Shown piece after piece: positions 5,341 to 8,030 of a stretch of 8,030 nucleotides of DNA. Below the pieces are notes generated by a model. That model had not been told where the DNA came from, ran no database searches, and worked only from the letters and a program-made list of their open reading frames with translations. The stretch is taken from the NCBI GenBank assembly GCA_028719265.1, contig JAQUKF010000055.1, positions 1-8,030 on the forward strand, given 5' to 3'. The translations under genes and the position numbers were made by a program. Numbering within the stretch: the stretch's first letter is position 1; each line of letters opens with the position of its first letter. This DNA comes from Candidatus Omnitrophota bacterium. Its GTDB lineage: Bacteria > Omnitrophota > Gorgyraeia > Gygaellales > Profunditerraquicolaceae.

Positions 5341-6078
5341 CTACAAAATTAGCGCCCCCATCGCCATCAATAAACAATAATATCCGAAATAATGGAACTT
5401 CGCTCTGTCTATAACAAGCCTTAGGAATAAAAGGGCCAAAATCCCCGTAAGAAAACTGGATATAAAACCGGCAATCAAATTTTCGGTTTTCACGTCAGCC
5501 GTTACCCCTGATTTCCTAATCTCCAGGAAAGCGGCCCCCAATATCACCGGCACGGAAATAAGAAAAGAAAAAGCGAAAGCCAGCCTTTTCTCGATATGCC
5601 TATAGAATAAAGCTGATATAGTTATGGCTGAACGAGAGATGCCGGGAATGATCGCCAGGGCCTGAGCCAGCCCCAAGATGATCGCATCGGGCAATTTAAG
5701 CTGCCGCCTATCCAACCGGTTGATTCTTTTTGTGGATATAAGGAGCAGGCCGGTAAACAACCAGGCTATCCCCACCGCTTTGACCGAATAAAACAGGCTC
5801 TCAAAAAAATCCCTGGACGAAAATCCGATAGCCCCGGTAATGGCCGTAGCAAGCAGAATCAAGCCCAACGATCTAGGGTCTTTCAAAATCTTAAGAATAT
5901 CCCTGCGGAAGAAAATAATCACGGCCAGCAAGGTGCCTAGATGTAAAACAACCGATACGGTTATCTGGCCGGAATTTATCCCCAGCAGTTTCTGCAGGAT
6001 GACCAAATGCCCGGAAGAGCTCACCGGCAGGAATTCGGTCAATCCCTGCACAATGCCTAAGAATATATATTCAATCAT
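5341..6078 (-). CDS. uppP: Undecaprenyl-diphosphatase (UppP/BacA)
   Basis: This multi-spanning inner-membrane phosphatase removes one phosphate from undecaprenyl diphosphate, renewing the lipid carrier for peptidoglycan and other envelope glycans; overproduction gives bacitracin resistance. The first signature is QGLTEFLPVSSSGH (11-24) with Glu15 and His24. The second is IPGISRSAIT (144-153) with Arg149. The family normally has SRSG, so Ala151 replaces a usually conserved glycine beside the catalytic Ser/Arg. The chain is 245 residues, somewhat under the usual 260-275, with a shortened tail but all core helices. The ATG at 6078 begins 8 bases inside the end of the pseudouridine synthase gene, and the product starts with the normal family block, so the start is well fixed. 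It probably shares mRNA with its neighbours on both sides. Identity is sure; the effect of Ala151 is unknown. Confidence 0.95.
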   Translation of the reverse strand: MIEYIFLGIVQGLTEFLPVSSSGHLVILQKLLGINSGQITVSVVLHLGTLLAVIIFFRRDILKILKDPRSLGLILLATAITGAIGFSSRDFFESLFYSVKAVGIAWLFTGLLLISTKRINRLDRRQLKLPDAIILGLAQALAIIPGISRSAITISALFYRHIEKRLAFAFSFLISVPVILGAAFLEIRKSGVTADVKTENLIAGFISSFLTGILALLFLRLVIDRAKFHYFGYYCLLMAMGALIL

Positions 6079-6697
6079 GTCTCGATAAAAAATCTTTGAG
6101 GTCCTGCGCCAATCCGATACTTAAGGTTAATTCTTTCCCGGTTACCGGATGCCTGAAACGCAGAGCTGTAGCCTGCAGGCAAACGCGCCTGAACCTTAAA
6201 GCAAAATCTCTGCGGAAAACAAATTTATCCTCCCCAACCAAAGGATGCTTTATGCCCTTGAAATGAATACGGATCTGGTTCGTCCTTCCGGTTACGGGAA
6301 AAACCTCGACTACGCTGTAATTGCTTTTCTCCTGGACCACCCTGTATTTCGTAAGGGCGTTTTTACCTTCGATGTTAAAACCGATCCTTCCCTGCCTCTG
6401 GCTTAATTTACCATGGATAAAAGCGATGTACCTTTTATGCACGAGCCTGTTACGGAAGGCATCCGCCATCTTCTGCTCAATAGCTTTATCTTTGGCATAA
6501 ATAACCAGGCCGCTCGTCTGCCGGTCCAGGCGATGACATGGATAAAGCCTGAATTTCTTTCCTCTCTCCGAGGCCTCCCGGTTCAAAATGCTTGTCAGGG
6601 TACGGCATTCCTTTCTGGGGGTAGGCACGCTTAACAATCCAGCGGGCTTGTCAACCACCAGCAGCCAATTATCCTCATAGACGACCGGAATACTCAC
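6071..6697 (-). CDS. RluA-family pseudouridine synthase
   Basis: The enzyme isomerises specific uridines in rRNA or tRNA to pseudouridine. At 208 residues it is the short form without an N-terminal S4 RNA-binding domain, like RluA/TruC-type enzymes. Marks are VVYEDNWLLVVDKPAGLLSVP (5-25, motif I), HRLDRQTSGLVIYAKD (55-70) with catalytic Asp58, HKRYIAFIHG (87-96), VFPVTGRTNQIRIHF (132-146) and HPLVGEDKF (151-159). The target site cannot be predicted: RluA, RluC, RluD and TruC share these motifs. The start is a GTG at 6697, chosen because AAGGAAGG (6710-6703) lies five bases upstream and because motif I begins at once. The gene follows nadA by 64 bases and overlaps uppP by 8 bases. No irregularity is seen in the reading frame. 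Confidence 0.93.
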   Translation of the reverse strand: MSIPVVYEDNWLLVVDKPAGLLSVPTPRKECRTLTSILNREASERGKKFRLYPCHRLDRQTSGLVIYAKDKAIEQKMADAFRNRLVHKRYIAFIHGKLSQRQGRIGFNIEGKNALTKYRVVQEKSNYSVVEVFPVTGRTNQIRIHFKGIKHPLVGEDKFVFRRDFALRFRRVCLQATALRFRHPVTGKELTLSIGLAQDLKDFLSRHD

Positions 6698-6702
6698 CTG
6701 TA

Positions 6703-6710
6703 CCTTCCTT
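6703..6710 (-). promoter_or_regulatory. Ribosome binding site deciding the GTG start of the pseudouridine synthase
   Basis: AAGGAAGG on the minus strand stands five bases before the GTG at 6697. No ATG of suitable position lies nearer the family's first motif, so this site fixes the GTG as the start. Confidence 0.7.
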
Positions 6711-6761
6711 CTGGCCCTTTTAAAAATTGAAATTCCGGTAAAACAAGAAACGCGGGTATAT

Positions 6762-7679
6762 TTAAACGATAGCCAGCATCCGTTCTATGGCCAGGCGGGC
6801 TCTTTTCCTGATGTCGTCGGGAACCCTGACCTCTTCTTTAAGTTCTTCCAGGGCCCAGAGCACCTTTTCCTGCGTGGTGCGTTTCATGTTAGGACATACC
6901 GCGCGCTCGCTGGCAGGATAAAATTCCTTTCCAGGATTGTCCTGTTTAAGCCGGTAAACCAGGCCTAGCTCTGTACCTACGATAAATTCTTTGGCCGGGT
7001 TCTCTTTGGCATACGCACCCATCTTACTGGTGGAAAGCACGGCATCCGCTAAGGCGACTACGCTGGATAAGCATTCCGGGTGCACCATAACCCTTGCTTT
7101 GGGATGGAATTTCTTCTCTTTCTTTAAATCTTCCGGAAGTATTTTAACGTGCGTGGGACAAAAACCATGCCAGCTGATCAGCTTCCTTGCGCTTTTCTTG
7201 GATACATAGTCAGACAGGTATTTATCGGGTATGAATATTATCTCCTTACTGTCCTTGAGCGCGTTGACCACGGATACGGCGTTGGTCGATGTACAGCAAT
7301 AATCCAATTCCGCCTTGACCTCCGCAGACGTATTCACATATCCCACGGCTACCGCCTGAGGGTGCGCTCGTTTAAGCTTCCTTAAATCTTCAGCGGTCAT
7401 CATATTGGCCATAGGACATCCTGCGGAAGTATCCGGCATAATTACCTTCTTTTCCGGGGAAAGGATAGAGGCTGTCTCGGCCATAAAGTATACCCCGCAA
7501 AAAACTATTACATCGGCATCGGTTTTTGCGGCAATACGCGAAAGCTCCAATGAATCCCCGCGGTAATCCGCGATATCCTGCACCTCGGGCAGCTGATAAT
7601 TATGCGCCAGTATTATGGCATTGCGCTTTTTCTTCAGCTCCTTTATTTTTCTTACTAATTCCTTGTCTTCCCTGATCAT
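6762..7679 (-). CDS. nadA: Quinolinate synthase
   Basis: NadA condenses iminoaspartate with dihydroxyacetone phosphate to quinolinate in de novo NAD synthesis, using an oxygen-sensitive [4Fe-4S] cluster. From the ATG at 7679 the product has 305 residues, the normal length of the short NadA form. Visible marks are AIILAHNYQLPEVQDIADYRGDS, VFCGVYFMAETA with cluster ligand one, MPDTSAGCPMA, YVNTSAEVKAE, CCTSTNA, IPDKYLS, WHGFCPTH with ligand two, VMVHPEC, and ERAVCPNMKRTT with ligand three (Cys61, 174 and 262 in this numbering). All three ligands are present. The start is uncertain: the ATG gives a one-base gap after mnmA (TGA-A-ATG), while an in-frame TTG at 7700, 21 bases upstream, has AGGAGG (7714-7709) eight bases before it but lies inside mnmA, where those bases also encode a conserved Gly-Gly-Gly. 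No nadB or nadC is seen in the window. Confidence 0.96.
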   Translation of the reverse strand: MIREDKELVRKIKELKKKRNAIILAHNYQLPEVQDIADYRGDSLELSRIAAKTDADVIVFCGVYFMAETASILSPEKKVIMPDTSAGCPMANMMTAEDLRKLKRAHPQAVAVGYVNTSAEVKAELDYCCTSTNAVSVVNALKDSKEIIFIPDKYLSDYVSKKSARKLISWHGFCPTHVKILPEDLKKEKKFHPKARVMVHPECLSSVVALADAVLSTSKMGAYAKENPAKEFIVGTELGLVYRLKQDNPGKEFYPASERAVCPNMKRTTQEKVLWALEELKEEVRVPDDIRKRARLAIERMLAIV

Positions 7680-7680
7680 T

Positions 7681-8030
7681 TCAATCCAGCACTTTCTCAA
7701 TTATACCCCCTCCTAAAACTGTGTCCCTTTGGTAAAAAACTGCAGATTGCCCGGGGGTAATGGCAAACTGCGGATGTTTGAAAGAAATTTTTACCTTCTT
7801 TTCCAGCGGATATACTGCAGCGGGAGATTCTTTATGATTATAACGTATCTTTACCTTAATCTCAATCTTCTTTTTAAAAGACTTGTTTAAAAAATGTATA
7901 TCCTTGACCAAAAAATCCCTGCCGAAAGTTTCGCTGCGGCTTCCTATGCTTATCCGGTTATTTTTGGCGTCGATCCGCGTAACATACACAGGATACCCCT
8001 TAGCGATTCCCAACCCCTGCCTTTGCCCTA
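7681..8030 (-). CDS. mnmA: Partial gene: tRNA-specific 2-thiouridylase MnmA, C-terminal part
   Basis: About 116 C-terminal residues are present and the gene continues past the right edge. MnmA puts sulfur on C2 of wobble uridine U34 in tRNAs for Lys, Glu and Gln, using ATP and a sulfur relay from a cysteine desulfurase. The identity rests on the sequence at the very edge, GQRQGLGIAKG, which matches the family mark GQRKGLGI, and on the beta-barrel tail: VKIRYNHKESPA (about 60 residues from the end), FAITPGQSAVFYQRD and TVLGGGII near the stop. The catalytic cysteines and PP-loop lie outside. A TTG at 8013 is not the real start, because the reading frame and the family match continue upstream of it without a stop. 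The stop codon TGA at 7683-7681 is one base before the nadA ATG, so the two are probably translated in succession. Confidence 0.92.
   Translation of the reverse strand, partial: GQRQGLGIAKGYPVYVTRIDAKNNRISIGSRSETFGRDFLVKDIHFLNKSFKKKIEIKVKIRYNHKESPAAVYPLEKKVKISFKHPQFAITPGQSAVFYQRDTVLGGGIIEKVLD

Noticed and set aside
6698..6761. Promoter or terminator in the 64-base nadA/pseudouridine synthase gap
   Set aside because: The best hexamer pair on the minus strand (TTGTTT, 17 bases, TTAAAA) matches poorly, and no stem with a T-run is present.
7681..8013. A complete 110-residue gene starting at TTG 8013
   Set aside because: The same frame continues to the window edge and encodes GQRQG just upstream, a core MnmA motif, so this is only the tail of mnmA.

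Overview
The window is bacterial chromosomal DNA of moderate G+C in which every gene I can support lies on the minus strand, so it reads from right to left. Gene order in the direction of transcription is: mnmA (3' part), nadA, an RluA-type pseudouridine synthase, uppP, a PfkB-family sugar/nucleoside kinase, yqeY, an MFS_3-type exporter, an intergenic array of three hairpin-bearing repeats, a small lipoprotein with a peptidoglycan-binding domain, a terminator, a GH1 beta-glycosidase, and the 5' part of a gene fusing a cyclic-nucleotide-binding fold to a MinD/CpaE-like P-loop domain. No tRNA, rRNA, insertion sequence or true CRISPR array was seen.

Right block (8030 to 2726). Seven genes are packed with gaps or overlaps of 1, 64, -8, 1, 52 and 15 bases. 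This looks like one long housekeeping operon covering tRNA/rRNA modification (mnmA, pseudouridine synthase, yqeY), NAD synthesis (nadA), cell-envelope lipid-carrier recycling (uppP), a small-molecule kinase and an exporter. Two of its junctions have exactly one base between stop and start codon and no convincing ribosome binding site, which suggests translational coupling. A third junction of the same kind joins the GH1 gene to the fusion gene. Two hairpins sit between the kinase gene and yqeY.

Middle block (2725 to 1991). About 300 bases without a gene hold three tandem units of about 55 bases. Each has a conserved half and a half that can fold; the folding halves of units 1 and 2 differ in sequence but keep their pairing. 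Next come a possible promoter and the 144-residue lipoprotein gene, with a good ribosome binding site and a rho-independent terminator.

Left block (1968 to 1). The terminator overlaps a strong candidate extended -10 promoter for the GH1 gene. The predicted transcript would begin only about 2-4 bases before the ATG, so the GH1 mRNA may be leaderless. GH1 is coupled to the CNB/MinD-like fusion gene, which runs off the left edge. That fusion is the least ordinary gene here: it lacks the usual cNMP-contacting residues and the signature lysine of MinD/ParA P-loops, but keeps the GKT core.

Organism. Protein style, mixed codon use, compact operons and the absence of familiar model-organism synteny suggest an uncultured bacterial lineage, perhaps of the Omnitrophota kind. 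This is an impression and cannot be proved from the window. The lipoprotein, with Ser after the lipidated Cys, and the peptidoglycan-binding domain fit a didermic cell but do not prove one.
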